DNA of 64,000 nucleotides from the NCBI RefSeq assembly GCF_003261175.1, contig NZ_QLNP01000063.1:152703-216702 (forward strand), written 5' to 3'. The notes under the pieces were generated by a model. It was given only the letters and a program-made list of their open reading frames with translations, made no database searches and was not told the origin of the DNA. This DNA is from Arthrobacter globiformis. Lineage in GTDB: Bacteria; Actinomycetota; Actinomycetes; Actinomycetales; Micrococcaceae. Every line of letters starts with the position of its first letter. The stretch's first letter is position 1. Positions 1-10,009 of the stretch are shown here, piece by piece. The translations under genes and the position numbers were made by a program.

Positions 1-363
1 CGCCTTAACAGGGGCGGACGGCTGGAGTGGTGCCTGCCCAAGGGCCACCCCGAGGGCCGGGAGAACAACGAGGAAGCCGCGGTCCGTGAGATTGCCGAGG
101 AAACCGGCATCGACGGTGACATTCTGGCCCCGCTGGGCAGTATCGATTACTGGTTTACCGTCAGCGGGCACCGCGTGCACAAGACGGTGCACCACTACCT
201 GCTGCGCGCCACCGGCGGTGAACTCACCATCGAAAACGATCCTGACAAGGAAGCGGTTGATGTTGCCTGGGTTCCCATCCACGAGCTTGCCCGCAAGCTT
301 TCGTTCCCCAATGAACGCCGCATCGCCGACCTGGCACGCGAAGTCCTTCCCGAGCACCTCTGA
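1..363 (+). CDS. NUDIX hydrolase, 5'-truncated by the window edge
   Basis: C-terminal 120 residues of a NUDIX-fold pyrophosphohydrolase; the beginning lies outside the window. The reading frame is open from base 1 and ends in TGA. A complete Nudix box (Gx5Ex7REUxEExGU) is visible from the G of GHPEGRE to REIAEETGI, so the metal-binding glutamates are intact. The family hydrolyses nucleoside diphosphates linked to another moiety X. Lying next to murJ is typical for actinobacterial origin regions, where this gene sits between the tRNA nucleotidyltransferase gene and mviN. The substrate cannot be read from the sequence. Confidence 0.9.
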   Translation, partial: RLNRGGRLEWCLPKGHPEGRENNEEAAVREIAEETGIDGDILAPLGSIDYWFTVSGHRVHKTVHHYLLRATGGELTIENDPDKEAVDVAWVPIHELARKLSFPNERRIADLAREVLPEHL

Positions 364-426
364 CCGTCCGGCAATGCCTGCCGGGTACCCCCTTGCGTGC
401 CGCAATATCAGCGCCCGGGTGAGACG

Positions 427-2550
427 ATGAAGACGATGTCAGCAGCCAATCCGTCCTCCGACCAGCCCGCGCAGCCGGGCGAAACACCGCCCGGTGTAGC
501 GCCCGCCAGCGAGGCAGCCTCCAGTGCAGTGCAGCCCGGCGAGGCCCGTTCCAGCGCCATCATGGCCGCCGGGACGCTGGTGTCCCGTGTGCTGGGTTTC
601 GGCAAGACCTGGATGCTGGGCTGGGCGCTGGGCCTGGGCTCGACTGTTAATGACACGTTCATCAACGCTAACAACCTGCCAAACCTGATCTTCCTGCTCG
701 TGGCCGGCGGCGTATTCAATGCCGTGCTGGTCCCGCAGATCATCAAAGCCAGCAAGGCACCCGACAGGGGAGCGGACTACATCAGCAGGCTGCTCACGCT
801 GGCAGTTCTCGTGCTTCTGTCCCTGACGTTGCTGGTGACGCTGTTTGCGCCGGTTGTCATCGAACTCACCACGCAGGGCTACTCGCCGCAGCAAAAGGCA
901 CTCGCTGTTACCTTCGCCTTCTGGTGCCTGCCGCAGATCTTCTTCTATGGCCTCTACGCGCTGCTGACGCAGGTACTGAATGCCAACGGTGCCTTCGGCC
1001 CGGCCATGTGGGCGCCCATCCTGAACAACATCGTGGCCATTGCCGGCCTTGGCATGTTCATCTGGATCTTCGGTACGAACAATGTCAACCCGCATTCGCT
1101 GGATAACTGGGGTGCGTCCCAGACGTTCTTCGTCGCGGGGTTCTCCACCATCGGCGTCCTCTCCCAGACGGCCATCCTTCTGATCCCGGTATTCCGGCTG
1201 AAGCTGGGGCTGCGCCCGCGCTTTGGCTGGCGTGGGGTGGGGCTGGGCCATGCCGCGCGACTAAGCGTTTGGACACTTCTGACCGCAGCTGCCGGGCAGC
1301 TCGCGTTCCTGTACGTCATGCGCATCGCCACCATCCCCGGAGCCGAGAGGCTCCGGCTGCAGGAGGCCGGCGACCCCGCCGGCGACATGCTTCCGGGTAA
1401 CGCGGTCCTGGAAGTGGCAAGCCAGCTGTACCTGCTCCCGCACTCGATCATCGCGCTCTCCCTGGCCACCGTGCTGTTCAACCGGATGACCCGCGCATCG
1501 CAGGACGGCAACCGTGCGGAGCTCCGCGAAGCCCTGTCGCACGGGCTGCGGACCATGGCGGTGGCAACGGTGTTCGGTGCGCTGGCGCTGTTCGCCCTCG
1601 CCGGGCCTTTGGGCATGTTCTTCTCCGGCGGTGCCCGCACCGACGGCGTGATGCTGGCGCAGACCCTTACCATCCTGGCGCTCAGCACCCCGTTCATGAG
1701 CGCCAACTTCATGATGTCCCGGGTCTTCTACGCCAATGAGGACGCGCGCACGCCGTTCTACATCCAGCTGGTGCTGGCCCTGGTCAATGTGGTGGCCGCG
1801 TTCTTCATTCAGTTCCTGCCGTTCGACCAGATCATTTTCGCCATCGCCGTCCTTTACACCGCAGGAAACGTCCTCTCGGTGGTCGTCTCTGCCATCTTCC
1901 TGCGCCGCCTGCTGGGCCACTTGGACGGTCCGCGGATCATCAGCTCATACATCCGTATGGGCTACGCGGCCCTCGGCTCGGCCATCGCGGGTGTCGGTGC
2001 GCTGTGGCTTATGGGCAGCTACAGCCCGGTGGGTTTCGCCTGGAGCAGCCGGCCCGCCGCCTTGGCGACCATCATCGTCGTCGGGCCTGTGATGCTGGCG
2101 GTGTACCTGCTGCTGCTGAAGCTGTTCCGTGTCACCGAGCTGCGCGATCTTCTGCGGCCGCTGCTGGGGCGGCTGGGCCGCGGTACCGGCGCGGATTCCG
2201 GTGCACCGGCGGCTGCTCCCGCTGCCACTGGCCCTTCGGCAGCCGGAGCGTCCTCTGGCACTGCTGCACTGCGGCGTCCGAGGCCGGAACGCGCCACGGT
2301 CTCGTCGGACACCGGCCTGATTCCCCGGATTTCCGGCGAGTTCGATTCCGCCTCCTTCCGCGCAGGGCCCGCCCCGCAGCCGGAACCGGAAGATTACGAC
2401 GACGCCGCTTACCTTCCTGAGGAGGACGTCCCGGGGACGGCCCGCGGGAACGCCCTGCGCGGGGAAATCCCGCTCCCGGGCCGCCGAACCTACCAGGGAT
2501 CCCCCGGCCATAACCCCCACTTCCCGTCACGGCGGAGGAAGAAAAAGTAG
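427..2550 (+). CDS. murJ: MurJ/MviN lipid II flippase
   Basis: Polytopic inner-membrane protein of the MOP superfamily that moves lipid II across the membrane for peptidoglycan synthesis. After a 45-residue Pro/Ala/Ser-rich cytoplasmic leader comes the family core, with a conserved start (AGTLVSRVLGFGKTWMLGWALG) and about 14 hydrophobic segments up to about residue 545. A disordered Ala/Pro tail with acidic patches and a basic RRRKKK end follows. ATG at 427 is preferred because GGTGAG lies just upstream; GTG at 397 and ATG at 436 are possible. In mycobacteria MviN is fused to a pseudokinase and an extracellular domain; here that part is a separate gene immediately downstream, so the two products probably act together. 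Confidence 0.92.
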   Translation: MKTMSAANPSSDQPAQPGETPPGVAPASEAASSAVQPGEARSSAIMAAGTLVSRVLGFGKTWMLGWALGLGSTVNDTFINANNLPNLIFLLVAGGVFNAVLVPQIIKASKAPDRGADYISRLLTLAVLVLLSLTLLVTLFAPVVIELTTQGYSPQQKALAVTFAFWCLPQIFFYGLYALLTQVLNANGAFGPAMWAPILNNIVAIAGLGMFIWIFGTNNVNPHSLDNWGASQTFFVAGFSTIGVLSQTAILLIPVFRLKLGLRPRFGWRGVGLGHAARLSVWTLLTAAAGQLAFLYVMRIATIPGAERLRLQEAGDPAGDMLPGNAVLEVASQLYLLPHSIIALSLATVLFNRMTRASQDGNRAELREALSHGLRTMAVATVFGALALFALAGPLGMFFSGGARTDGVMLAQTLTILALSTPFMSANFMMSRVFYANEDARTPFYIQLVLALVNVVAAFFIQFLPFDQIIFAIAVLYTAGNVLSVVVSAIFLRRLLGHLDGPRIISSYIRMGYAALGSAIAGVGALWLMGSYSPVGFAWSSRPAALATIIVVGPVMLAVYLLLLKLFRVTELRDLLRPLLGRLGRGTGADSGAPAAAPAATGPSAAGASSGTAALRRPRPERATVSSDTGLIPRISGEFDSASFRAGPAPQPEPEDYDDAAYLPEEDVPGTARGNALRGEIPLPGRRTYQGSPGHNPHFPSRRRKKK

Positions 2551-2722
2551 CCCGGCAGAGAGCCGGTCAGCCCCGTCTTCCGCGGCCGTTGCACAGCATC
2601 GGCTAGGATCGAGGGGGAACAAAGGTAGTTGCAGACCACGGGTCCGCCGGCGCGCCGGAGGCCTTTCAGGGCGATGCATCGCCAGGGCCAGAAGCATTTC
2701 CCGGACAGGCTAGGAGGAACAC

Positions 2723-4447
2723 GTGTCCCACCCGATCGATGTCGGATCAGTACTTGGTGGCCGCTACAAGGTCACGGCCACTGTGCTGAGCTCGCATGAC
2801 CAGGATCTGGTGCTGGACGGTGTGGACCAGGTGCTGAACCGTTCGGTCAGCATCCTGGTGGCCGGCCCGTACAACGCCGACCAGGTGGCTCAAAGTGCCC
2901 GCGAAGTTGCCACGGGGGAGCGCCCCGGGAACGTGCAGATCTTGGACCTTGGTGTCAGCGACGCCACGACCTATCTGATCACCAACCACACCTCCGCGGC
3001 TGACCTGCTGGACCTTGTGGTTGCCTCCAACCCGCCCTACGTGGAGCCCTTCTTCACGGACACCCTGGGCAGCGAGATCTTCGGCCAGGCGCGCTCCCAC
3101 GAACCCGAAACCTACGACGAAGACGACGAGGTCGAAGCCGGGTACATCAACTACAGCGAAGGCCAGTCCGGGCCGGGCGGGCAGTACCCTGCCACCGCCC
3201 CGGCCCCTGCCGGCGGCCGGTCCACCCACGGGGCAGCGGCTCCGCAGGGCCGCGGGCAGCAGGCTCCTGCGCAGGCACCCGCAGCGCCAGTCCGGAAGGC
3301 TCCCGTTGTGCCGCCGCTTCCGATTGCCCGCCCCGTAGCGGGGCCGGCAGCGGGTGCGGCTGGTGCGGCAGCAGCTGGTGCGGCTGGTTCGCGGGGAAAC
3401 CGGCAGGGCGTCCCGGAAACCACTGCGCCGCAGCCGGTTCAGCCGGACAGAGGCTACGAGCAGGACGCCGGCCGCGAGTCCGTCCAGCACGACAACGTTG
3501 AGCAGGCGCTCCTGCACCGCGACAACAACCGTTCCGGAAGCGCCCCGCGCGGTGCGGCCGGTGCCGGTGCGGCGGCAGCAGGTTCCGCGGGGGCTTCCGG
3601 CGACGGCCGCGGCTCATCCAAGGTGTCGCTGTGGTCCGAGAACGACTATGACTACGCCCCCGAAGACGGGTATGACGACGAGGGCGGCGACGCGCACGAG
3701 CCGGACCGCCGTGCAGGCAATTTCCCTCCCGTCGCCCGCACCGGCACTGCTCCCGCAGCCGACTATTACGACGATGAAGACGACGAGCCGCAGAAGGAGC
3801 CGCGTTCCATGCGTTGGCTCGTTGGTGGCCTTCTCGCGGCCGTCCTGATCGTCGGACTTATCTTTGCCGTGACCAACCTCGGCAGCCTCTTCAAGAGTGC
3901 ACCGCAATCGGAAGCAACCCCCGGAGCCACCGCCCCGCCGTCGGCTGCCACCCAGCCGAGTACCGGTACGCCGGCCCAAAGCACCGCTCCGGCGGCAGGG
4001 CCGCCGGCCATCGAGGGGATCACCCGCCAGGGCAACTTTGATTTCGCTTCGACGTACGACGGCGACCTCGGCAAGGCGTCGGACGGAAACGCGGCGAGCT
4101 ACTGGTCAGACATGGAGTTTGCCACCGAGGACTGGGGCGGCCTTGCCCCCGAGGGTGTCCCCCTGGTGGTCAAGCTCAAGACCCCTTCCAAGGTCTCCTC
4201 GATCACCCTGAACCAGTTGGGCGCCTCGGGCGGAAACATCACGGTCTTCACCAACGACCGCCCCTCGCTGGACGGTGCAAAACAGGTGGGAACCAACAGC
4301 TTCACCTCGCCTGACCTCACCATGCCTCTGGCCGAACCGGTAACTGCCCAGTACGTCATCGTCTCGATCAAGAACCTGCCCAAGCTCGCAGCCCCGAAGA
4401 CCCGCTTTGGCTACGGCCTGCGGCTCGCGGAGATCAAGGTCCAGTAG
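2723..4447 (+). CDS. Membrane protein: truncated kinase-like domain, TM helix, discoidin-like ectodomain
   Basis: 574-aa single-pass protein starting at GTG behind a strong TAGGAGGA ribosome site. Residues about 8-110 resemble only the N-lobe of a Ser/Thr kinase (GGRYKVTATVLSSHDQDLVL); no HRD or DFG motif follows, so it should be catalytically dead. A long Ala/Gly/Pro and acidic linker (about 110-360) leads to one TM helix at about 364-386. The outer part, about 430-574, has a beta-rich pattern resembling a discoidin/galactose-binding fold. Known biology: in Mycobacterium tuberculosis the MviN pseudokinase domain is phosphorylated by PknB and bound by FhaA. Here it appears as a stand-alone partner of MurJ, and pknB and fhaA are in the same window. 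Partner role is inferred. Confidence 0.75.
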   Translation: MSHPIDVGSVLGGRYKVTATVLSSHDQDLVLDGVDQVLNRSVSILVAGPYNADQVAQSAREVATGERPGNVQILDLGVSDATTYLITNHTSAADLLDLVVASNPPYVEPFFTDTLGSEIFGQARSHEPETYDEDDEVEAGYINYSEGQSGPGGQYPATAPAPAGGRSTHGAAAPQGRGQQAPAQAPAAPVRKAPVVPPLPIARPVAGPAAGAAGAAAAGAAGSRGNRQGVPETTAPQPVQPDRGYEQDAGRESVQHDNVEQALLHRDNNRSGSAPRGAAGAGAAAAGSAGASGDGRGSSKVSLWSENDYDYAPEDGYDDEGGDAHEPDRRAGNFPPVARTGTAPAADYYDDEDDEPQKEPRSMRWLVGGLLAAVLIVGLIFAVTNLGSLFKSAPQSEATPGATAPPSAATQPSTGTPAQSTAPAAGPPAIEGITRQGNFDFASTYDGDLGKASDGNAASYWSDMEFATEDWGGLAPEGVPLVVKLKTPSKVSSITLNQLGASGGNITVFTNDRPSLDGAKQVGTNSFTSPDLTMPLAEPVTAQYVIVSIKNLPKLAAPKTRFGYGLRLAEIKVQ

Positions 4448-4707
4448 AGGACACTGCCCAATAGGGCACAGCCCTAAGTAGCGGATACTGCCGTTCAGCG
4501 GCCACGTTCCTCCAGGGCGTAACGGGCATGCCCTGGATGGCCGGAGACGGTACCCTTGTGGAAAGTCCCGTGGCGGTGTTCTCGTGCAGGCACGGGCGTT
4601 TTTGGCTGCCTGCAAACACGTTTGGAATATTCCACACTGCCAATCAGTTGTGCCATGTGGCCGGCCGGAAGGCTGGCGCATCGACAAAGGAAGAGGTTCA
4701 CCGTTCA

Positions 4708-5664
4708 GTGAGCACCGCAGAAAACAGCGCGTCAGAAGTACGTGATGTCATCATCGTCGGCTCCGGCCCCGCAGGCTACACGGCCGCCGTGTACACGGCC
4801 CGTGCCAACCTGAAGCCGCTGCTTCTGGCTGGCTCCGTCACCGCGGGCGGTGAGCTCATGAACACCACCGACGTCGAGAACTACCCCGGCTTCCCAGAGG
4901 GCATCATGGGACCTGACCTCATGGAGAACTTCGAAAAGCAGGCTGCGCGCTTCGGCACCGAAATCCAGTTTGAGGACGTCACCGCCCTGGATCTCGACGG
5001 CGACATCAAGACCGTCACCATCGCAACGGGGGAGACCTTCCGCTCCCGCGCCATCATTCTGTCCACCGGCTCGGCGTACCGCGAACTCGGCCTGGCCAAT
5101 GAAAAGCGGCTTTCAGGCCACGGCGTCAGCTGGTGCGCAACCTGCGACGGTTTCTTCTTCAAGGACCAGGACATCGCAGTGATCGGCGGCGGCGACTCGG
5201 CCATGGAAGAAGCGCTCTTCCTCACCAAGTTCGCCAAGTCCGTGACGGTGGTCCACCGCCGCGACACGCTGAAGGCCTCCAAGATCATGGCAGACCGAGC
5301 ACAGGCCCACGAGAAGATCAACTTCGTGTGGAACACCGCCGTCGATGACGTCCTCGGCGGAGACAAAGTCACCGGCCTGAAGCTGAAGAACCTGGTCGAC
5401 GGCACCGAGTCCGAACTTGACGTGACCGGAGTTTTCGTGGCTATCGGCAACGATCCGCGCACCGAACTCGTCAAGGACAGCCTGGAGATCACGGACGCCG
5501 GGACCATTGCCGTCGAGGGCCGCAGCTCCCGCACCAGCATCAAGGGCGTCTTCGCCGCCGGCGACGTTGTGGACCCGACCTACCGCCAGGCGATCACCGC
5601 GTCAGGCTCCGGCTGTGTCGCAGCGATCGATGTTGAGCACTACCTCGCAGACCTTCACGCCTAA
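4708..5664 (+). CDS. trxB: Thioredoxin-disulfide reductase
   Basis: 318-aa FAD/NADPH flavoenzyme that reduces thioredoxin. It shows the FAD-binding GSGPAGYTAA at the N terminus, the redox-active CATC (Cys143 and Cys146), the NADPH-binding GGGDSAMEEA and the C-terminal FAD motif GVFAAGDVVD. The start is GTG at 4708 behind AAAGGAAGAGG; the frame stays open another 180 bases upstream, but that stretch has no ribosome site and gives an atypical extension. It lies 38 bases from trxA and is probably co-transcribed with it. The 260-base gap before it should hold the promoter. Confidence 0.97.
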   Translation: MSTAENSASEVRDVIIVGSGPAGYTAAVYTARANLKPLLLAGSVTAGGELMNTTDVENYPGFPEGIMGPDLMENFEKQAARFGTEIQFEDVTALDLDGDIKTVTIATGETFRSRAIILSTGSAYRELGLANEKRLSGHGVSWCATCDGFFFKDQDIAVIGGGDSAMEEALFLTKFAKSVTVVHRRDTLKASKIMADRAQAHEKINFVWNTAVDDVLGGDKVTGLKLKNLVDGTESELDVTGVFVAIGNDPRTELVKDSLEITDAGTIAVEGRSSRTSIKGVFAAGDVVDPTYRQAITASGSGCVAAIDVEHYLADLHA

Positions 5665-5702
5665 CCGGCGCTGAGAACCATTCGAAGAGAGAGACAAGGG
5701 TT

Positions 5703-6029
5703 ATGAGCAACGCAAAAGACGTAACAGACGCAAGTTTCAGCAGTGACGTACTCGCCGCCGACAAGCCGGTAATCGTTGACTTCTGGGCCGAATGGTGCGG
5801 TCCGTGCCGGAAGCTGGGTCCCATCCTTGATGAGATCTCCGTTGAGTATGGCGAGAAGGTCAATGTCGTCAAGGTGAACGTTGATGACAACCCTGCCATC
5901 GCCGCCGAGTACGGCATCACCTCCATTCCTGCCGTGTACCTGTTCCAGGGCGGCGAAGTGAAGAGCACTGTCATCGGTGCCAAGCCGAAGCAGTTCTTCG
6001 AAAAGGAGTTCGCGGACGTCCTGTCCTAA
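5703..6029 (+). CDS. trxA: Thioredoxin
   Basis: 108-aa thioredoxin of normal length, the electron donor reduced by TrxB. The active site WCGPC lies at residues 31-35 (Cys32, Cys35) and the cis-proline motif SIPAVYLF follows. A GAGAGAGAC stretch upstream serves as ribosome site. It is the last gene of the forward operon and is followed by a strong intrinsic terminator. In mycobacteria the next gene here would be cwlM; in this window it is replaced by a long gene-free segment. Confidence 0.98.
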   Translation: MSNAKDVTDASFSSDVLAADKPVIVDFWAEWCGPCRKLGPILDEISVEYGEKVNVVKVNVDDNPAIAAEYGITSIPAVYLFQGGEVKSTVIGAKPKQFFEKEFADVLS

Positions 6030-6083
6030 GGCCAGACGCCGGACGGGGAACCTGATCGGGAACGCTGGTCAGGGTTCCGCCCA

Positions 6084-6126
6084 AAGGGTGGCCATTACTC
6101 CAAGGGGAGTGGTGGCCACCTTTTTG
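6084..6126 (+). terminator. Rho-independent terminator of trxA
   Basis: A stem of about 18 pairs, including GGTGGCCA pairing with TGGCCACC, has a four-base loop around 6102-6105 and ends in TTTTTG. It lies 55 bases after the trxA stop and closes the murJ-trxA side. Confidence 0.88.
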
Positions 6127-6561
6127 TTCCTCAGGTATTTCTCGGTGACGAAGTAACCATGGGCCCCGCTCCTTCTGTAAGGCATCTTGGGCAAGGTGCC
6201 CAAGGCCACTGCACGGCCGGGCAAGCTCCGGGTACAGTCGACTCGCCAGTCACCGGAGGCCACCGCCACCCTCTGGCCCATCATTCGCCGCGTCTAGGGT
6301 CCTCCATTGCGCCAGCGCCTTCCGCTGCGGGCTGTCAGGCGACGGAAGGAAACCTTTCGCGGTCTCGTTCACAGCAGTTCCTCGCCGAGAATCCCTCAGA
6401 CATCCGCGTTCGCGCTTCATGCTTCCTGCGCACCCACCGCCGCCAACCGCGGCTTATCGCGCCGCGCTCGATCCGGATTCGGGGGACTCGACGAAGGCAC
6501 ACTACCCGCCCCAGTGCGAACTGCCAGGCTCCTGCCTGGGACACGCCGCCCCAGAGGACGA

Positions 6562-6577
6562 TGTTTCACGTGAAACC
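6562..6577. other. parS site 1
   Basis: TGTTTCACGTGAAACC carries the complete 14-base ParB-binding palindrome GTTTCACGTGAAAC. It is the site closest to trxA. Confidence 0.95.
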
Positions 6578-7054
6578 AGCCGCACCTCCGGGCCCCCTGA
6601 GGCGGGTGCCACACCACGTCCACAAGAGCACAGGATGAACATTACAGTCTGCGCTGTCGACACTCTCGTTGCTCAAACTGGCGAAATCCGCTGTTCAGCA
6701 GGGCAGCATGGACGAGCACTAGCGCACGGGGAAATGCCAGGTACGCGTCACTGTCTAAGCCACCCGGGCGGATTGAATAGACCGTGACAGGGGTTGTCAT
6801 TGCACAAGCGCTGGGAAGACAACTGTGTCTGCCCCCGCCGCCCGCTGGGGGTACGACATCAGTGCGTACAGAAGTACCCAGTAGTTACCCTGTGAGCTCT
6901 CGAATCACTCTCCAGTTGAGCGATACCACGCGGTGGCCCTTGGGCCGCGTTCGCTGGACGAGCACTACGCTCGAGCGTCATCTAGAGCCGCAACCGCATG
7001 CGCGCCGAGGCATCCCACGAGCGTCCTCAGTAAGGGGATGCCACGCAGTGCACT

Positions 7055-7070
7055 TGTTTCACGTGAAACA
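7055..7070. other. parS site 2 (perfect)
   Basis: TGTTTCACGTGAAACA is the exact 16-base bacterial parS consensus, palindromic throughout. Confidence 0.97.
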
Positions 7071-8006
7071 TGAACCGTAAGCCGGGCGGGATTTCGTGTT
7101 CGAGTCCTTGGAAGTTCTAGGTTTACAGCCCCCCAAAGGTGAGGGTGCGCGCTAGGCTGCCTCCTTATGACCGTGTCGACGGCAAAACCAGCGAGAAGAG
7201 CTGAGCTTTCCCCGCTTTCGCGGTCGGGGCGGCGCTCAAACGAACCAAAGCCGAACACTGCTCACCACCGTCTCGGCCATGTCGCCCCCTGTGCCCGTCC
7301 AATGAGGAATGCCGACGTCGCCCCTCACTCACCAAAACGGGAACCCCACCAACAACGTCCAGCACCCTAAGCGCCTCGACCACCACAATCGCAGCATGCA
7401 GGCCATGCCCAACGTAGGCCATTGCGCACGCCGCAATGCAGCCGTTGGGCCGCATGACAACTGTATAAGGCAGATCGCGCCGAGCAGAACGCACCCAGGC
7501 AAAGGGCTAAGACGAAACTCACCCCAACTGGACGCGATAAGTGTCCGGGTACGGCCCGACCTCTCAGCTCACACGGGCACGTAATACTTCCCTTCTAGGA
7601 ACGCCGGCGCGACCCGCTTCCTACTCCACCACGGGGCAACACTGAGGGTGCGCCGCAAAAAAGCAGGCGCCAGCGTCCGTCCGGACCGACCATCATAGTG
7701 CGGTCACCAGCCTCCTTGCTAACACTTAACGCCGAGTGCGGAATGGGCGTTAGTTGAAATGTCGACTCGGTACCATCATGCGCACTTCTCATCGTGCCGC
7801 CACTGTAGTCGCCCAGCACCGGTACCAAGAAACCACCGGGCATGTCCTCAGGAGCTTCCGGTCTCGGGAGCATCCGGAGCGCTCCTAGCATGGCGGCCAG
7901 ATGCACGGGGCCGGGCCACTCCATTGGGCTATGATGCAGTGCCCGTCTGTCCCGCGACTAAGAGTCCGATTTCGCGCTGCTCGTGGCCACGAGTTATCGT
8001 CCGGCC

Positions 8007-8022
8007 AGTTTCACGTGAAACG
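8007..8022. other. parS site 3
   Basis: AGTTTCACGTGAAACG has a complete 14-base core with different outer bases. It starts only 56 bp before site 4, the closest pair in the field. Confidence 0.93.
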
Positions 8023-8062
8023 TGACCTACACCACGATGGTGCACCCGCACGCCAGGAACAG

Positions 8063-8078
8063 TGTTTCACGTGAAACA
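8063..8078. other. parS site 4 (perfect)
   Basis: TGTTTCACGTGAAACA is the exact 16-base consensus. Confidence 0.97.
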
Positions 8079-8350
8079 AGGCAGGCAAACTCCGGCGGAA
8101 GCGTAGCTACCAGCCGACCTCTTCCCAACATTGGGGGCCCCTCTCCACCCGGCGTCGGGTAACCACTCGAACAACCTAAGCGAGGGGCTATGCAGGTATC
8201 GGCCACGTTTCTGGCTCTAAAATTGCGCGCAGGCCGCCGCTGCTTATCTGGGACCAGCGGGCATGCACGGATGCCGCCGGATGATGCCCCTTGACCTGCG
8301 CGTCGGCTCAGCTGTTGATAGGGACCTGCTGATGTCCCGGTGGGTTGCAA

Positions 8351-8366
8351 GGTTTCACGTGAAACC
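8351..8366. other. parS site 5
   Basis: GGTTTCACGTGAAACC is a 16-base perfect palindrome with the full core. Its outer bases match those of the copy inside parA. Confidence 0.95.
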
Positions 8367-9572
8367 ACGCGTGGAGTGCTGGTGGCCTTCGATCTGTAGC
8401 ATCACCACAATCGCGGTGGGATCCGCGCCACGTGCCTCCGCTGACTCCACGACCATGCCTGGCCCTTCCCGCCCCTGTCTTACGAGACGCGGCACCGAGT
8501 CCACTAGGGGGAGCGCGATGGAATTCGAATTGAGACTTCGGCGGATTTCGACTTGGCTGCCCTGCTCTAGGTCTCAGGTATGGGAAGCCACATGCGTGCG
8601 TGCCCAGCCTTCCTTTATGCACGGAAGCGAGAGCAGCAAGATCACCCCATCGTTAAGCTCTAGGGACCACAGGGCGGGGTCGTCACCGCCGTCTCATTTA
8701 GGCTCCTCAGCGTCCGGTGCAGACCTCACCGTTAGAGGAGCCGAACCGCGCCCATAGCCACGATAGCTTCCGCGCGGCTTCCGGTAGGGGGATGAGTGCA
8801 GCGCGTGCCTCCGGCCCCCGGCTGGCGCGACGGCTGGCGAACCGGAAGGCAATCAAGTGTGAACGAGCGAAGGCTAGCCCGTGGCCAGCTCGCAACTCCC
8901 TTCTTTGTGGTGCCGTTCATACTGGCTGCAGCGCACGGGCAGTGCCGCCAGCGGCTACCGCACACGCCCGAAGACCACGCAGGACGTCAGAATAGAGCTC
9001 CATCACTGCGCCGCCCATGCTCCCGGTGTTTCGACTACAGCCCAGAGAGGACTCACTGGGGTCCTATGGGACCTGCAATCTTTCGTGAGATTCGCACCGC
9101 ACTCCAGGGACCGTTGCATTTGGATCGGGATCCTGCGCGCAGAACTGTTCGAACGGGCTCTGCACTGTAGGACGCAGGACGAAGAAGGTAAGACGACATA
9201 GGTTCATGGGCTCGACCACCGTGCTGCGGGGCATGCGTTTCTGCTGCTTGATGAGGAGCTCAACGATCATGAGGGCCGAGACATTTTTAACCACCTCGAT
9301 CGGCCGATGACCCAATCACCAGGGACCCCCTGGGCCCCGGCACCCCCTGCTGTACTGCCCCTTGGCACCAGCGAATGCCTGGGGCGGAATCGACGTTACT
9401 AGACTGGCCCCTCGCTGGTCAGACCAGCGCCGAAGAGGGCGACAGCGGACAGTACAAATCCTTCGTTGCAGCTGCTCCGCAACCGCAACACAGGTCCCTT
9501 CGATGACAATGAAATGAGCCACGAGCGTGAATCGTGGCTGACGGGCGCCATGTACTAGGTCTCACCATGACA

Positions 9573-9617
9573 TTATTCACAGTGTTATCCACAGGCGAAT
9601 CCACAGGCTTATCCACA
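9573..9617 (+). repeat. Tandem array of four DnaA boxes, 12-bp period
   Basis: Four 9-base boxes start at 9573, 9585, 9597 and 9609, exactly 12 bp apart: TTATTCACA, TTATCCACA, GAATCCACA, TTATCCACA. Two equal the DnaA-box consensus, one differs at one base and one at two. All face the same way, so neighbouring boxes are a little over one helical turn apart. The repeat unit is TTATCCACAGGC-like, as in plasmid iterons. No gene overlaps it. Confidence 0.85.
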
Positions 9618-9853
9618 ACGCATGGCGGAAGGCAACGGCACATTCGCTCAGTCGGTGAAGAGCCTCACAGCGCGCGCTATTCAAGGGACGTCACGTCACC
9701 GGCCGAGTGTCGCGGTTTTCGGATAGTCGGTCGGCAAGCACGGGGACCGGCTCGGGCAGTGAAACGCGGTGTAGGTAACCATATTGATTCGGTGAACTGC
9801 TCGTGGAGCACATGGAGGAGAATCGAAACCAGGTGTGCGGGAAACCAGTCTTC

Positions 9854-9869
9854 AGTTTCACGTGAAACA
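9854..9869. other. parS site 6, between the two DnaA-box arrays
   Basis: AGTTTCACGTGAAACA has a complete core. It lies 236 bp after the first DnaA-box array and 83 bp before the second. Confidence 0.95.
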
Positions 9870-9952
9870 ACAAGTGAGCGCCTAGCGTCTTCGGGTGTCA
9901 CGCGGGCCAGGACAACTCCTCTAGGCGGCTCCTGGGGGAAAGCGGGAGCACG

Positions 9953-10009
9953 ATATCCACCCCGATACCCACAAGGTTATCCACATGCTTATCCACCGGC
10001 TTATCACCT
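9953..10009 (+). repeat. Tandem array of five DnaA-like boxes, 12-bp period
   Basis: Boxes start at 9953, 9965, 9977, 9989 and 10001, again exactly 12 bp apart: ATATCCACC, ATACCCACA, TTATCCACA, TTATCCACC, TTATCACCT. The central one is the perfect consensus and the others carry one to three changes. In one frame the array reads as a YPxx tetrapeptide repeat, an artefact of the 12-bp period. Confidence 0.8.

Noticed and set aside
7165-7494. Minus-strand frame with a stretch resembling an acetyltransferase (VVMRPNGCIAACAMAYVGHG)
   Set aside because: A GNAT gene is found here in some actinobacteria, but the similarity is too short and lacks the acetyl-CoA loop; at best a decayed relic.
8429-8434. 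CACGTG word in the parS field
   Set aside because: Only the central six bases match; the flanking TTT and AAA are absent, so it is not a parS site.
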